NCBI GenBank assembly: GCA_015060045.1
Contig: SUZH01000006.1
Span: 117,354-169,334, forward strand
Origin: Rikenellaceae bacterium
Lineage (GTDB): Bacteria; Bacteroidota; Bacteroidia; Bacteroidales; Rikenellaceae
Length of the DNA stretch: 51,981 nt
Reading direction: 5' to 3'
The first letter of the stretch is position 1, and each line of letters opens with the position of its first letter. Both the position numbers and the translations under genes were made by a program. The notes beneath the pieces were generated by a model, which worked only from the letters and a program-made list of their open reading frames with translations, made no database searches and was not told the origin of the DNA. Below, piece after piece: positions 24,222-33,738 of this stretch.

Positions 24222-26525
24222 TTAAAAGCGGATTTTCGTACCCAAGAACCAACTCCGCGGCATCAACGGGCCATAGACATAACCCGAATCGCGCTCGGCG
24301 CCGGTGTCGAAGTCATCCTGATAGGCGTTAAAGAGGTTCTTCACGCCACCATAGATCTCCATCTCCACATCACGGAAGAGATTCAAGCTATATTGCAGAC
24401 GCAGGTTCATATCGAGGAAACGCGGGGTCTCCACAGCCACATCGACCGGCGTACCCGAACCGGCATAGTGCTGCACGAGCATTTTGCCCGTATAGTTTCC
24501 CGTCAGATCGATATTAAATCGCTTGGCCGGCTTGAGGGCCAGGGTAAAATAGCCGTAGGTATCGGGTGTACGGAACATGCGCTTCGAGGGGGCTACCGTC
24601 TCATCCTCACTCCAATACTCCGGTTCCTCGTAGCGGCTCTCCTGCCACGTAAAACCGGCCTGCAGTTCCAGCCAGGTGGTGAAGGCCACGCGGCCCTCCA
24701 GGTTTACACCACCCACCGTAGCACCCGAGCCGTTGTAACGCTCCTGAATAGTAGCACCATCGGCATCCGAGCCGATCTCACGCAGGGCAAAGACATCGTT
24801 CAGCGTCGTATAGAAGCCCTCCACGATCAGATTCGTGGCCACCTTACCAAAGCTGTGTGCCCACTCGGCCGAGGCACTCCACGAGCCCGAGCGCTCCTCC
24901 TTCAGATCCTCTGCCAGGCGGATACGCGTACGATCACCCCCCACGATGGCGATGTGCAGATCCTCGTCATAGGCCTGGGGGGCACGATAACCACCCGCAT
25001 AGCTCAAGCGCAGACTCAACTCCTCCGAGGGGTTATAGCGCAGGTTTACGCGGGGCGAGAAGATCACCCCCTCCACCAGATTATGCTTATCCAAACGGCC
25101 TCCCAAAAGAAACGACCAGCGCTTATTCTTCCACTCATTCTGGAAGTAGCCGCCATAGATGTGGACATCCTGGCGCGTATCAATTCCATAGCCTACCGAC
25201 TGATCGTGCAGGTCGTTGTGGCTATACTCTGCACCGATCGTCAGTTCCGAGGGGAGGAAGAGCAGTTTCTGGAACTCATGCACATACTGCGTACCCGCCG
25301 CCACCGTCAAATCGTGCGTACGGCCATAGGCATTGGGGTCCTGGAAAGCTCCGTAGTAGCTCGAACGAGCCGTATTTTGGAACGATGCGTAGGCATTGAG
25401 GCGGTTGGCGCGGTCATCCGACGACCAATCAAACGAAAGGCTACCGCCGTCAATCGTATGGTCAGCCTGTTCACAAGTCATCGACTCATGCGGCGGCACA
25501 TCGAGTTGATCGCCACCACGGCGATAATCCTTGATGCGGTGATACTGGGCCGTGAGGCGCGAATAGGTACCCGTGCGGAAGTAGCCGCGCATACCCAGCG
25601 CCTCGGAGTTCTGCTCCAGCATCTCCGTAAAGCCATCCCCGTTGTCGTCATAGCCATCAGCCGTGCGGCTCTGGGCAAAGACCGCAATCGCAGCCTTGCC
25701 GCTATCCGAGACGAGCGAGGCGTTGAGCGTCGTCGTGTTATCAAACGAGTTGCTGCAACCCAGCGAGGTGATCGTGTGGGCAATCTCGGCCATGCTGCGG
25801 GTTGGCTCCTTCGTAATCACGTTGATCGTACCGCCAATGGCCGACGAGCCATAAAGCGCCGAGCCACCACCACGCAATACCTCCACACGCTCGATCATGT
25901 TGGCCGGAATCTGCTCCAAGCCATAGACGCCCGTGAGGGCCGAGAACAAGGGGTGCGAATCGACCAGGATCTGCGAATAGCGACCATCAAGGCCATTGAT
26001 ACGCACCTGTGGGAAACCGCAATTCTGGCACGTATTCTCCACGCGGACACCCGGCTGATATGACAAGCCACCGCCCAACGAAGCGGTCGAAACGCGGTCA
26101 AAAAGCTCCGAATCGAGCACACTCACCAACGACGGGGCCTCACGCTTAAGGCGCTCCGTGCGGCTGGCCGAAACGACCACCTGATCCACGGCCACAACCT
26201 CCTCCTCGACCTCGAAGCGCAACTCGACCGTACCACTACCATGCAGGCAAACCTCCTGACGTTGCGCGGCATAGCCTACGGCACGTACCTCGACCGTATA
26301 GTCGGCCAACGGGAGATTCTTCAGCAAGAAGTGGCCCGTGGCATCGGTCGTCGTACCGATCGTGGTATGAAGGATCACCACCGTAGCGTAAGGAATATGC
26401 TCGCCCGTACGGGCATCAACCACATCGCCAAAGATATGGGCATCGGTCGGTTTTTCATGGCGCTGTGCGTGAACTGTCGCAACAACAGCCAGCACCGCCA
26501 GTAAACAAAGTAACAGTCTCTTCAT
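24222..26525 (-). CDS. TonB-dependent outer-membrane receptor
   Basis: A protein of 767 residues. Signal peptide MKRLLLCLLAVLAVVATVHA; a CarboxypepD_reg-like domain at about 27-110 (IFGDVVDARTGEHIPYATVVIL); a plug at about 112-240 (DQVVVSASRTERLKREAPSLVSVL, then IERVEVLRGGGSALYGSSAIGGTINVI); and a barrel ending FLGTKIRF. The plug contains ENTCQNCGF with C166 and C169, a CxxC seldom seen in sugar receptors. It takes up a ligand using TonB energy. The single-gene setting without SusD argues for a small ligand such as heme, a siderophore, cobalamin or a metal, but the ligand cannot be named. A promoter is at 26576-26606. Confidence 0.9.
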   Translation of the reverse strand: MKRLLLCLLAVLAVVATVHAQRHEKPTDAHIFGDVVDARTGEHIPYATVVILHTTIGTTTDATGHFLLKNLPLADYTVEVRAVGYAAQRQEVCLHGSGTVELRFEVEEEVVAVDQVVVSASRTERLKREAPSLVSVLDSELFDRVSTASLGGGLSYQPGVRVENTCQNCGFPQVRINGLDGRYSQILVDSHPLFSALTGVYGLEQIPANMIERVEVLRGGGSALYGSSAIGGTINVITKEPTRSMAEIAHTITSLGCSNSFDNTTTLNASLVSDSGKAAIAVFAQSRTADGYDDNGDGFTEMLEQNSEALGMRGYFRTGTYSRLTAQYHRIKDYRRGGDQLDVPPHESMTCEQADHTIDGGSLSFDWSSDDRANRLNAYASFQNTARSSYYGAFQDPNAYGRTHDLTVAAGTQYVHEFQKLLFLPSELTIGAEYSHNDLHDQSVGYGIDTRQDVHIYGGYFQNEWKNKRWSFLLGGRLDKHNLVEGVIFSPRVNLRYNPSEELSLRLSYAGGYRAPQAYDEDLHIAIVGGDRTRIRLAEDLKEERSGSWSASAEWAHSFGKVATNLIVEGFYTTLNDVFALREIGSDADGATIQERYNGSGATVGGVNLEGRVAFTTWLELQAGFTWQESRYEEPEYWSEDETVAPSKRMFRTPDTYGYFTLALKPAKRFNIDLTGNYTGKMLVQHYAGSGTPVDVAVETPRFLDMNLRLQYSLNLFRDVEMEIYGGVKNLFNAYQDDFDTGAERDSGYVYGPLMPRSWFLGTKIRF

Positions 26526-26575
26526 CTTACCTATTTATATATTACGTATTTTGTCCAATTTCCGTTTTGCCGTGG

Positions 26576-26606
26576 CAAAAGTACAGCGATTCTCTCGTTT
26601 CAACAA
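26576..26606 (-). promoter_or_regulatory. Promoter of the TonB receptor
   Basis: Minus-strand TTG (26604-26606), 20 bases, TACTTTTG (26576-26583). The wider sequence GTACTTTTGC also fits GTAnnTTTGC, the core reported for CTnDOT-type integration sites, which overlaps promoter consensus by nature. Confidence 0.6.
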
Positions 26607-26630
26607 TACCTAAAACGTGCGATATAAGCA

Positions 26631-26658
26631 CAAAAAAAGGATGCCCGAAGGCATCCTT
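26631..26658 (-). terminator. Terminator of the PpiD-like gene
   Basis: Minus-strand AAGGATGCC-TTCG-GGCATCCTT then a T run. It lies 24 bases after the stop at 26682. Confidence 0.9.
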
Positions 26659-26681
26659 CTTAACCTCTTGTAGGTAGTTGT

Positions 26682-28706
26682 TTAGAAGTACAAACCGCGC
26701 AGGTCCTTGATCTCGGCCATCTCCTGTACGGCCTGCAGAGCGCCCTGCGTTACGATGCTCTCCTGAACGGCCTGGGCACGTACGCGCTCAGCCTCCTCGG
26801 TCTGCGTAGCAGCATCCGTAATCTCCTCTACGGTGAATACATAGATACCGTTCAGACCCTTCACGGGAGCCGAAACAACACCCTTGTCGTTCGTAGCAGC
26901 GATAGCACCGATCAGTGCGGGCTCCAGACCCGGACCGGCCAGGAAGTAAGCACCAAACGTAGCATCCTGGTACTCGGCAACCTCTGCCTCAACAGCCTGG
27001 GCAACCTCCTCGATCGTAGCACCTGCCATCTGAGCCTTCATAGCCTCAAACTTCTTATCGCGCATGAGCTGCATACGAATCTGCGGAGCAACCTTCTCTA
27101 CCGGCGTGTACTCCTCCTTGTCGATAGCCGTCAGCGTAGCGATCACGTAGTCATCACCTACGGTGAAGATCTCCGAGATATCACCCACCTTGGCACCGTA
27201 AGCCCAACGAGCTACCTCACGCGAATCCTCCAGACCGCGAATCATGCGATCACCCTGTACGAGCGTAGCTACGCGCGGCGTAACAGCGGCAGCCGAAGCA
27301 GCCTCAGCGAAATCATCCTTAGCGCCCAGCGTGAAGGTACCGGCAGCCGAGTGAGCTACACGACGCGTCTCGTTCGAGGCGAGTACCGGGTAGTTGATCG
27401 AAGCCACGCGGATGTGCTTCGTCGGCTTGTCGGCGCGGTAAACCTGCATGAGCTGGATAGCATCACCCGAATTGATCTTCACGATGTCACCAACCTTGGC
27501 CGTAGCCAGCGCCTCGGCGAACTCACCCGTGAAGGCAGCGAACGGCATAACACCAACCTCGCCACCGGCCTGAGCCGTCTGGGCAAATACCGAATACTGA
27601 GCAGCAGTCTCGGCGAAATCGGCACCACCCTTCAGAGCCGTCAGCAGGCTGTCAGCCAGCGCGATCTCCGTGTAGGGCAGTACGATGTGGCGGATACCGA
27701 GCGAATCGGGAGCCATCTTCGTATCCAGTACGCGAGCCATCGTCCACTCGTTGTTCTTCAGCACCGGACCATACATCTTACCGGCCATCAGCGCCTCAGC
27801 CTCCTCAGCGGTCAGTTGCGTTGCATTCACATAACCCTCAGCGATCGAACCGTTGCGGTTGGCACGCGTAAAGGCCTTCAGGTCCTCGGCAGCAGCGAAC
27901 TCCTCGCCAACCGACTTTACCTCCTGCTCCAGAGCGGCCATATCCTCCTCCGTGGGGCTAACCTCGAACACTACGTACGAGAGCTGGCGGCTCGGAAGTT
28001 GCTTATAACCATTCTTGTGGGCGTTGTAGTAAGCCTTGATCTCGCTCGACGAAATCGTGTAGAGCGAATCGGGCATCGCCGAGTAACGCTTTACAACCCA
28101 CTTACCCGAACGCGTCTCGTTCTGAGCCTTCTGACCCTGAGCAACCTCCAGCGCGTTTACATAGGTACCATTCTTTACCAGACCGTAGTACTTCTGCATC
28201 GACGACTCGAGCTGCAGCTGCTCAACGAGCTGTGCCCATGCGGCAGCAGCCTGCGGATTCGACTCCGACTCAGCGAGGAACTGGCTCACAGCGGCTACAT
28301 TGTACTCGCCCGTCGTGGGATCGGCAAAGGCGTTGTAGAGCGTCTGCGAGAACTGCTCACCGCTCAACAGCGCCATGCGCTCCGCGTCGGTGAACTGCAG
28401 ACCCATCTCGTCGAACGAAGGCTCGAAGAGGTGCTTCGAGATCAGCGACTGCCATACAGCGTTAGCCAGCATAGCCGACTGCTGCTCGTCGGTCTCCTGA
28501 ATGCCCGACTGGGCCTTGATCTGCTCATACTCGTTGTAGTACTCCGAGTAGTTGATATTCTCGCCGGCAATCTCACCGACCTTAGGATCCTGACCGCTGA
28601 AGCCCATCTCGGTTTTCAGCGAAAGGATGAATGCCAAGAGGGCTACGCCGATCACGATCGACAGAATCACGCCAAACTTGGTACGAAGTGTGTTTAAGCT
28701 AATCAT
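26682..28706 (-). CDS. PpiD/SurA-like peptidyl-prolyl isomerase chaperone
   Basis: A protein of 674 residues with one N-terminal membrane anchor (FGVILSIVIGVALLAFILSL, about 11-30) and a large periplasmic part. A SurA_N-like helical region with many EQ-rich helices comes first. A parvulin domain starts near residue 335 (GIRHIVLPYTEI...GADFAETAAQYSVFAQTAQAGGEVGVMPF), and a second helical or parvulin-like segment follows. PpiD-type proteins assist folding of secreted and outer-membrane proteins as they leave the Sec translocon. It is the last gene of the rng-mfd-coaX-lptC block but also has a good -7 box of its own at 28744-28751. Confidence 0.9.
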   Translation of the reverse strand: MISLNTLRTKFGVILSIVIGVALLAFILSLKTEMGFSGQDPKVGEIAGENINYSEYYNEYEQIKAQSGIQETDEQQSAMLANAVWQSLISKHLFEPSFDEMGLQFTDAERMALLSGEQFSQTLYNAFADPTTGEYNVAAVSQFLAESESNPQAAAAWAQLVEQLQLESSMQKYYGLVKNGTYVNALEVAQGQKAQNETRSGKWVVKRYSAMPDSLYTISSSEIKAYYNAHKNGYKQLPSRQLSYVVFEVSPTEEDMAALEQEVKSVGEEFAAAEDLKAFTRANRNGSIAEGYVNATQLTAEEAEALMAGKMYGPVLKNNEWTMARVLDTKMAPDSLGIRHIVLPYTEIALADSLLTALKGGADFAETAAQYSVFAQTAQAGGEVGVMPFAAFTGEFAEALATAKVGDIVKINSGDAIQLMQVYRADKPTKHIRVASINYPVLASNETRRVAHSAAGTFTLGAKDDFAEAASAAAVTPRVATLVQGDRMIRGLEDSREVARWAYGAKVGDISEIFTVGDDYVIATLTAIDKEEYTPVEKVAPQIRMQLMRDKKFEAMKAQMAGATIEEVAQAVEAEVAEYQDATFGAYFLAGPGLEPALIGAIAATNDKGVVSAPVKGLNGIYVFTVEEITDAATQTEEAERVRAQAVQESIVTQGALQAVQEMAEIKDLRGLYF

Positions 28707-28743
28707 ATTGTTTGTTTTTAAATTTTGTTGCGTTTTAAGCCTC

Positions 28744-28751
28744 CAAAGGTA
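28744..28751 (-). promoter_or_regulatory. -7 box of the PpiD-like gene
   Basis: Minus-strand TACCTTTG, full consensus, 37 bases before the ATG. The -33 position has TTCG at spacing 19, or TTG at 16. Confidence 0.55.
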
Positions 28752-28777
28752 GTAAATTTATCTGAATCAACGAAGAA

Positions 28778-30040
28778 CTACCCGATTTTTTTCACTCTGG
28801 CCAGCTCCAATCGCGATCGCGTGGTGCGCAAAATGCGGATTTGCAAATGCCCGATCACCAGGGTCTGCCCCGCCGTGGGGATACCCTCGTAGTGATAGAT
28901 GATCAGTCCGGCCAGTGTATCATACTCTTTACTCTCCTCAATTTCAAGGCCATAGCGCTCGTTCAGGTACTCCACCTCCAAACGGCACGAAAGGACATAC
29001 TCCCCTTCGCCGACCTTCTTCTCGATCTCTTCAGCCTCGTCGTGCTCATCCTCAATTTCACCAAAAATCTCCTCCAGCACATCCTCCATCGAGATAATAC
29101 CGGCCGTACCGCCAAACTCGTCGATCACGACGGCAATATTCGAGTGATTCTTAATAAAGGTCTGCAACAAGGCCTGCAGGGGCATCGTTTCGGGGACAAA
29201 TTGCACCTTCATAACGACCTCGTCGATCGACGTGGGGTGGGTAAAGAGGCTCTTTAGGTTGACATAACCGATGATGCTATCCAGGTTGTTGCGATAGACA
29301 AACAGACGCGAATATTTCGACTCCACGAAGCGCTCGGTCAGCTCCTCGATCGTCGTATGCTCCACATCCACCGCCTCGACATCGATGCGCGGCACCATAC
29401 AATCGCGTACGCGCAAGTCGGCAAAATCGAGGGCGTTTTGGAACAACTTCAGCTCATTATCCGGATCATCTTGCGGCTCGCTATTCGTATTGAGCAGGGC
29501 TGCCAGATCATCGTGGTTGAAGTGGGCAATCGGAGCATCGGGTTGGGTCTTGTGTCCCAGCACCCACAAAATACCCTGCGACAGCATGGTCGTCAGGCGG
29601 GCAATGGGATACAACACCAAATAGATCAGGTAGATAATCGGCGCAAAAAAGCGATAATAGAAGTTCGGATTATTCTTAAAAATCGACTTAGGCAGGAACT
29701 CGCCCATGAAGATGATAATCAGCGTCGAAACTGCCGTCTCGATTAGCACCGAGCCGCTTTGTGCCATCACCTCCCAACCGGCCAGCGCAAACAGGTCGCG
29801 CAAGAGGTGCGACATGAAGAGCGAATAGATAACCAGCGCGATGTTGTTACCCACCAAAATCGTAGTGAGATACTGCCCCTGATGACGCTCAAAGATGGCT
29901 GCGATGCGATCAAAGAGGCGATTCTGCTTACGATCCAGCTCCAACTTCAGGCGGTTCTTGCTCGTAAAAGCAATCTCCATACCCGAAAAGAAGGCCGAAA
30001 AGAGTAGCGTGACAAGGATAATGATCAATGAGGTTAACAT
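28778..30040 (-). CDS. CNNM/CorC-type CBS-domain membrane protein (hemolysin family)
   Basis: A protein of 420 residues. The CNNM (DUF21) membrane domain is at about 1-190 (LLFSAFFSGMEIAFTSKNRLKLEL, TTILVGNNIALVIYS, ETAVSTLIIIFMGEFLPKSIFKNNP). Two CBS repeats follow from about 210 (VRDCMVPRIDVEAVDVEHTT...) to about 335, ending in the hallmark DEFGGTAGIISMEDVLEEIFGEIEDEHD. A CorC_HlyC domain is at the C-terminus. Homologues are implicated in magnesium or cobalt export; in gliding Bacteroidetes the related GldE belongs to this family. The inner-membrane transport role is inferred. It lies 26 bases after lptC in the same operon. Confidence 0.9.
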   Translation of the reverse strand: MLTSLIIILVTLLFSAFFSGMEIAFTSKNRLKLELDRKQNRLFDRIAAIFERHQGQYLTTILVGNNIALVIYSLFMSHLLRDLFALAGWEVMAQSGSVLIETAVSTLIIIFMGEFLPKSIFKNNPNFYYRFFAPIIYLIYLVLYPIARLTTMLSQGILWVLGHKTQPDAPIAHFNHDDLAALLNTNSEPQDDPDNELKLFQNALDFADLRVRDCMVPRIDVEAVDVEHTTIEELTERFVESKYSRLFVYRNNLDSIIGYVNLKSLFTHPTSIDEVVMKVQFVPETMPLQALLQTFIKNHSNIAVVIDEFGGTAGIISMEDVLEEIFGEIEDEHDEAEEIEKKVGEGEYVLSCRLEVEYLNERYGLEIEESKEYDTLAGLIIYHYEGIPTAGQTLVIGHLQIRILRTTRSRLELARVKKIG

Positions 30041-30066
30041 GGCGTTAAGACATTGGGGCTATCAAT

Positions 30067-30936
30067 CTATTTTTTCACTTCAGTCATCGCCTCCGAAGCA
30101 ATGGCAGCCTCGCGCTTAAGCGGTTCGATTGTTGTTTTGCGATTGCTCGGTGAGAGATTGGCCGGAGGGGTCACCAGCGCAGGTTCAGCACCTTGCGGGC
30201 GGGTCGGACGAGTCGTCGTGCGACGCGAAACAGATGACTGCGTGTTGGTGCTACGCTTCGATCGAACACTCGACTCGGAGCTGTTACGCGCGGCTGAACG
30301 CCCCGTCGGGCGCGCTTTCAGGCGCGACTGTTCAGCCTCCTGACGGGCGGCCGAATCGGGCTCCTCACCGGGCTTGAACTCCACCTCAATGCGGCTCTTC
30401 TGGTAGCGGAATCGCCAATCCGAAAGGTCCTCGTTGGCCTCAAAACTCTCGCCTACCGAGACATTATTCCCCTGCACCAGCTTCGTATCCACATTCGAGT
30501 AGACCTTCTGCGTGCGGGCATCCCAAAAGAGCTGCTGGGTAAAGAGTTGTTTGCCATCGAACTTACGGCCCACGACATCACCCTTCGCCTCCCACAACTC
30601 GCGTTTCTCGTAGTAGATCGCATAGTTGGCCGTTAGAACCAGATCAACCTTCGCGAGTGAATCATCCTGGTAGGTGGTGATTTTAATACCCTTACGGAAT
30701 TCGCGATAAGGCTCCGGCCCGAGGGTATAACCTTCGAGCAGCGGTGCCTCGAAAAAGTAGGAGCGACGGCCGTTCTGCGACATGACGATTGACATATCCT
30801 CACTAAATTCAGACATGATCGAAGCATCATTTCCCGCTGCAGCCTCCTCCTTTTTCGATTCACACGAGAATAGCAAGATAGCACTCCCCAATATGAGGAG
30901 TGCTACCTGCACCTTTCGCGTGAAAGAGTATCTCAT
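30067..30936 (-). CDS. lptC: LPS export protein LptC with an unusual C-terminal tail
   Basis: A protein of 289 residues. A lipoprotein-type signal ends LILGSAILLFSC with C25, followed by acidic and lysine-rich linker residues. Residues about 45-200 form the LptC/OstA-like beta-jellyroll: KITTYQDDSLAKVDLVLTANYAIYYEKRELWEAKGDVVGRKFDGKQLFTQQLFWDA. LptC links the LptBFG transporter to LptA in the periplasm. From about 205 on the protein is rich in Arg, Ser, Thr and Pro (SKRSTNTQSSVSRRTTTRPT) and looks disordered; usual LptC proteins end before this. It sits between a TPR protein gene and the CNNM gene. Confidence 0.85.
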   Translation of the reverse strand: MRYSFTRKVQVALLILGSAILLFSCESKKEEAAAGNDASIMSEFSEDMSIVMSQNGRRSYFFEAPLLEGYTLGPEPYREFRKGIKITTYQDDSLAKVDLVLTANYAIYYEKRELWEAKGDVVGRKFDGKQLFTQQLFWDARTQKVYSNVDTKLVQGNNVSVGESFEANEDLSDWRFRYQKSRIEVEFKPGEEPDSAARQEAEQSRLKARPTGRSAARNSSESSVRSKRSTNTQSSVSRRTTTRPTRPQGAEPALVTPPANLSPSNRKTTIEPLKREAAIASEAMTEVKK

Positions 30937-30960
30937 CGTCTCTTTTTAGATGCGACTAAA

Positions 30961-32298
30961 TTAGCGGGGGCGAACCGTCGTCGTTACACCGGCTGCCAGA
31001 CCGCAGTCAACGCGGTACGAGCTACCGGCCTGCAGGTCACGCATGAAGCACTCCTCCTGGCTGGGGAAACGGTTGCGGAAAGCCGACTGAGCCGTACGAG
31101 CAGCGTCGAGGTACTCCGAATCCTCACCCAGCAGCTTGATTGCCTCGCCCATCTTGTCATAAGCAGCCCAGCAAGCAGCCTGACGCGAGAACTGCTCACC
31201 GCAGTTCGAAGCCGAGATACCGTAGCACTGAGCCAGCACGAATACGGGAACACCATCCTCAGGGTTAAGCTCGATAGCCTCACGAGCAGCCTTGGCAGCA
31301 GCCGAGATGTTGTTGGCAACCAGCTCAACCACAGCGATCTGCGTCAGCAGCTTCTGACGACCCTCAGCGGTCTCCTCCGTAGCAAGCGAAGCGTTCAGGT
31401 ACTTCGAAGCCTTGTCATAGTCACCCTTGTTCTTGAATGCCTCAGCGAGGTAGATAGCCATGTCGGCCGAAGGCGAAACGGCATACGAACGCTCGGCAAC
31501 CTCGAAGTAGTAGTCGCTCGTGCACTGTGCGCGCGTCATGAGCGATACGGCCTGCTTCAGGATATCGGCATCGTCGGGGTTCGAAGCGAGCTTCTCGCGG
31601 AAGAGCTTCTCCAGGTTCTCGCAGCTGGCAGCACCACTCTGACCGAAAGCGTTGTCGAACTGCTTCTTGAACTCGGCGTTAGCCTCCGACTCCAGGTAGG
31701 GCGACAGACGGTCGTACTCGGCGATGATCTCCTCGGGCATCACCTCGTCCGTGTTAGCATAGTCATCGCACAGGTTAGCGAAGTAAACCACGATCGTCTC
31801 GGGGTTCGTAGCCTCGCCACCGGCCTCGATAGCGGCACGGAAAGCCTCACGGATGGCGGCACGGTCGTTGCGCTTGAAGTTCAGCACGTCACGAGCCTTT
31901 ACATCCAGGATATAGGCCTTACCCTCCTTGGCAGCATCGCCGAAGTGCTCTACGCGCAGGTCGTAAACCGTGAGCAGCGAGTCAACCATCGTATTCTTCT
32001 CGGCCAGCGACTGGGCACGAGCGATCTTGTTACGATAGATAATCGCACCGTACTTGTAGATGTTTACCGTAGCGGTCGGACGATCCGTAACGAGCTGCTG
32101 GAAATAGTGAGCAGCAGCGTTGTAGTTCTTGCTCTGGATCTGCTCCTTGAGGAAGTTACTGTACTCGATGTTACGCTGACGCTGCTCGGGCGTGTCACCC
32201 CAACGTGCAAAACGCGGATCGCTGAAATCCTGCTGTGCCATCGCGCCTACTGCCATCATGGCAAAGGCAGCCGAAAGAAGAATTTTGAAACTTTTCAT
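30961..32298 (-). CDS. Exported TPR protein of the lptC operon
   Basis: A protein of 445 residues with a signal peptide (MKSFKILLSAAFAMMAVGAMA, then QQDFSDP). It is helical with tetratricopeptide-like units: KNYNAAAHYFQQLVTDRPTATVNIYKYGAIIYR, NPDDADILKQAVSLMTRAQC, MAIYLAEAFKNKGDYDKASKYLNASL, ISAAAKAAREAIELNPEDGVPVFVLAQCYGIS. Several cysteines in the C-terminal part could form disulfides. The gene lies between the outer-membrane barrel and lptC with small gaps (57 and 24 bases), a grouping I recall as common in Bacteroidetes. The role is unknown, and envelope assembly is only suggested by the neighbours. Confidence 0.82.
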   Translation of the reverse strand: MKSFKILLSAAFAMMAVGAMAQQDFSDPRFARWGDTPEQRQRNIEYSNFLKEQIQSKNYNAAAHYFQQLVTDRPTATVNIYKYGAIIYRNKIARAQSLAEKNTMVDSLLTVYDLRVEHFGDAAKEGKAYILDVKARDVLNFKRNDRAAIREAFRAAIEAGGEATNPETIVVYFANLCDDYANTDEVMPEEIIAEYDRLSPYLESEANAEFKKQFDNAFGQSGAASCENLEKLFREKLASNPDDADILKQAVSLMTRAQCTSDYYFEVAERSYAVSPSADMAIYLAEAFKNKGDYDKASKYLNASLATEETAEGRQKLLTQIAVVELVANNISAAAKAAREAIELNPEDGVPVFVLAQCYGISASNCGEQFSRQAACWAAYDKMGEAIKLLGEDSEYLDAARTAQSAFRNRFPSQEECFMRDLQAGSSYRVDCGLAAGVTTTVRPR

Positions 32299-32355
32299 GG
32301 TGATTAATTTTTGGTTTTTCTATTTAGTTTCTTCGTTTTCCAGGTTGTTCGCCCA

Positions 32356-33738
32356 CTAATCGTACTTAGGTCGCATGAACCAATACTCGTTGTTCTCCGT
32401 ACCCGAGGCAAAGAGTCGGAAGCCGATCGCAAACTTAAAGTATTGCTGGCGCACCAGGCCAACGCTCTTGGCCACATTATAGCCACGCATGCCATACTCG
32501 AAGCCGACATCCACGGCCGACATACCGAGGAACTTAAACGGAATTCCGACACCGCACGTAACAGCCATGTCGGTCAACTCGCGGCCATCGTAGCTCTGGT
32601 GGAAACTACCGTAACGTACACCTGCGCGATAAGACCAACGCTTCCAGAAGCGACGCACGTCATAGCGAGCCGGCGTAAACTCCACACCCGCCTTGATCGT
32701 ATGCGAATCGCGGTAGGCCACCTTAAAAGCGGTACCCGTTGCGGCATTGACACCTGTCATCTCACTCTTCGTGTTGCTGGAGCCCCAATCCTGGTAGTCA
32801 TAATCGACACCCACAGCCCATTTGGCATTCTGGTAATGTACGCCAACCACCAACTTATGCGGCAAGGACAACGCCAGGTGGGTCGTATCGCCCTTCACCA
32901 GCGTTTCATAAATATCACCGCCCTGAATCGTCTGTTCTACATCGGGGTTCAAGCTACCACCGAAATCATACGCTGCGCCAAAGGTCAGGATGCGTTTATC
33001 GGTCAAAATGGCGTTCCACTGCACACCTACCTGCGCTTTGAAGCGCGAGATGCTGTAGAGGCTCTCACCCGAAATCGAGTTAAAGGTACCGCCACCGGTA
33101 ATGGCTACCGGAACCATGATGAACGAGCGGTCGATATCACCCCAATAGTACTGCACGGCGGCACCGATCGAGAAGTTCTTGAAGAGCTGGTAACCTACGC
33201 CCAACTTCACCTCCGTCACATCGCCCTCACCCTGATACTGGTAATTGACGCGACCTACATTGCCCCAAACGGGATCACTCTCGCTGAAGGCATGGTCGTA
33301 CATCATACGATAACCCACCGAACTATAAGGAGTTACGCTCACCGAAAGTCCCAAGTTGCGATACAGGGGAATCAACACGGCGATATCGCGAATGCTGAAG
33401 CTGTTGTGTGCCGACTTCTTATTGGCGCCGTTGAGTGTCTGGCTGTTGTAATAGTTCTGACCCTCGCCACCGAAGTTCAGCAAAAAACTCTTACGCGAGA
33501 CCATGCTCAAACCGGCCGGATTCAAGAGATTAATCGTACCCGCCTGACGAGCCGCTACACCCACACCGCCCATCGAGCGCTGTGCAATCGTGCCCGGCGT
33601 ATTAATCTCGCCGATACCATACATCGTATAGGGTGAAAAGGCGTTGATACTTCCCGATTGTGCCCGGGCCGAAAGGCCGACAAGCAGCATCACTGCTACC
33701 AGCCAAAGACCCAAAAGGCTATTTTTTTGTTGTTGCAT
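32356..33738 (-). CDS. Outer-membrane beta-barrel protein, FadL/OMPP1-like
   Basis: A protein of 460 residues with a signal peptide (LWLVAVMLLVGLSARA, then QSGSINAFSPYTMYGIGE). The N-terminal part AQRSMGGVGVAARQAGTINLLNPAGLS resembles the conserved start of FadL-type and PorV-type barrels (NPAxL motif). The rest alternates strands with aromatic girdles and ends FKFAIGFRLFASG plus a short tail with WFMRPKYD. It may transport hydrophobic molecules or help assemble the envelope; no ligand can be named. Its start overlaps the end of coaX by 20 bases. Confidence 0.8.
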   Translation of the reverse strand: MQQQKNSLLGLWLVAVMLLVGLSARAQSGSINAFSPYTMYGIGEINTPGTIAQRSMGGVGVAARQAGTINLLNPAGLSMVSRKSFLLNFGGEGQNYYNSQTLNGANKKSAHNSFSIRDIAVLIPLYRNLGLSVSVTPYSSVGYRMMYDHAFSESDPVWGNVGRVNYQYQGEGDVTEVKLGVGYQLFKNFSIGAAVQYYWGDIDRSFIMVPVAITGGGTFNSISGESLYSISRFKAQVGVQWNAILTDKRILTFGAAYDFGGSLNPDVEQTIQGGDIYETLVKGDTTHLALSLPHKLVVGVHYQNAKWAVGVDYDYQDWGSSNTKSEMTGVNAATGTAFKVAYRDSHTIKAGVEFTPARYDVRRFWKRWSYRAGVRYGSFHQSYDGRELTDMAVTCGVGIPFKFLGMSAVDVGFEYGMRGYNVAKSVGLVRQQYFKFAIGFRLFASGTENNEYWFMRPKYD

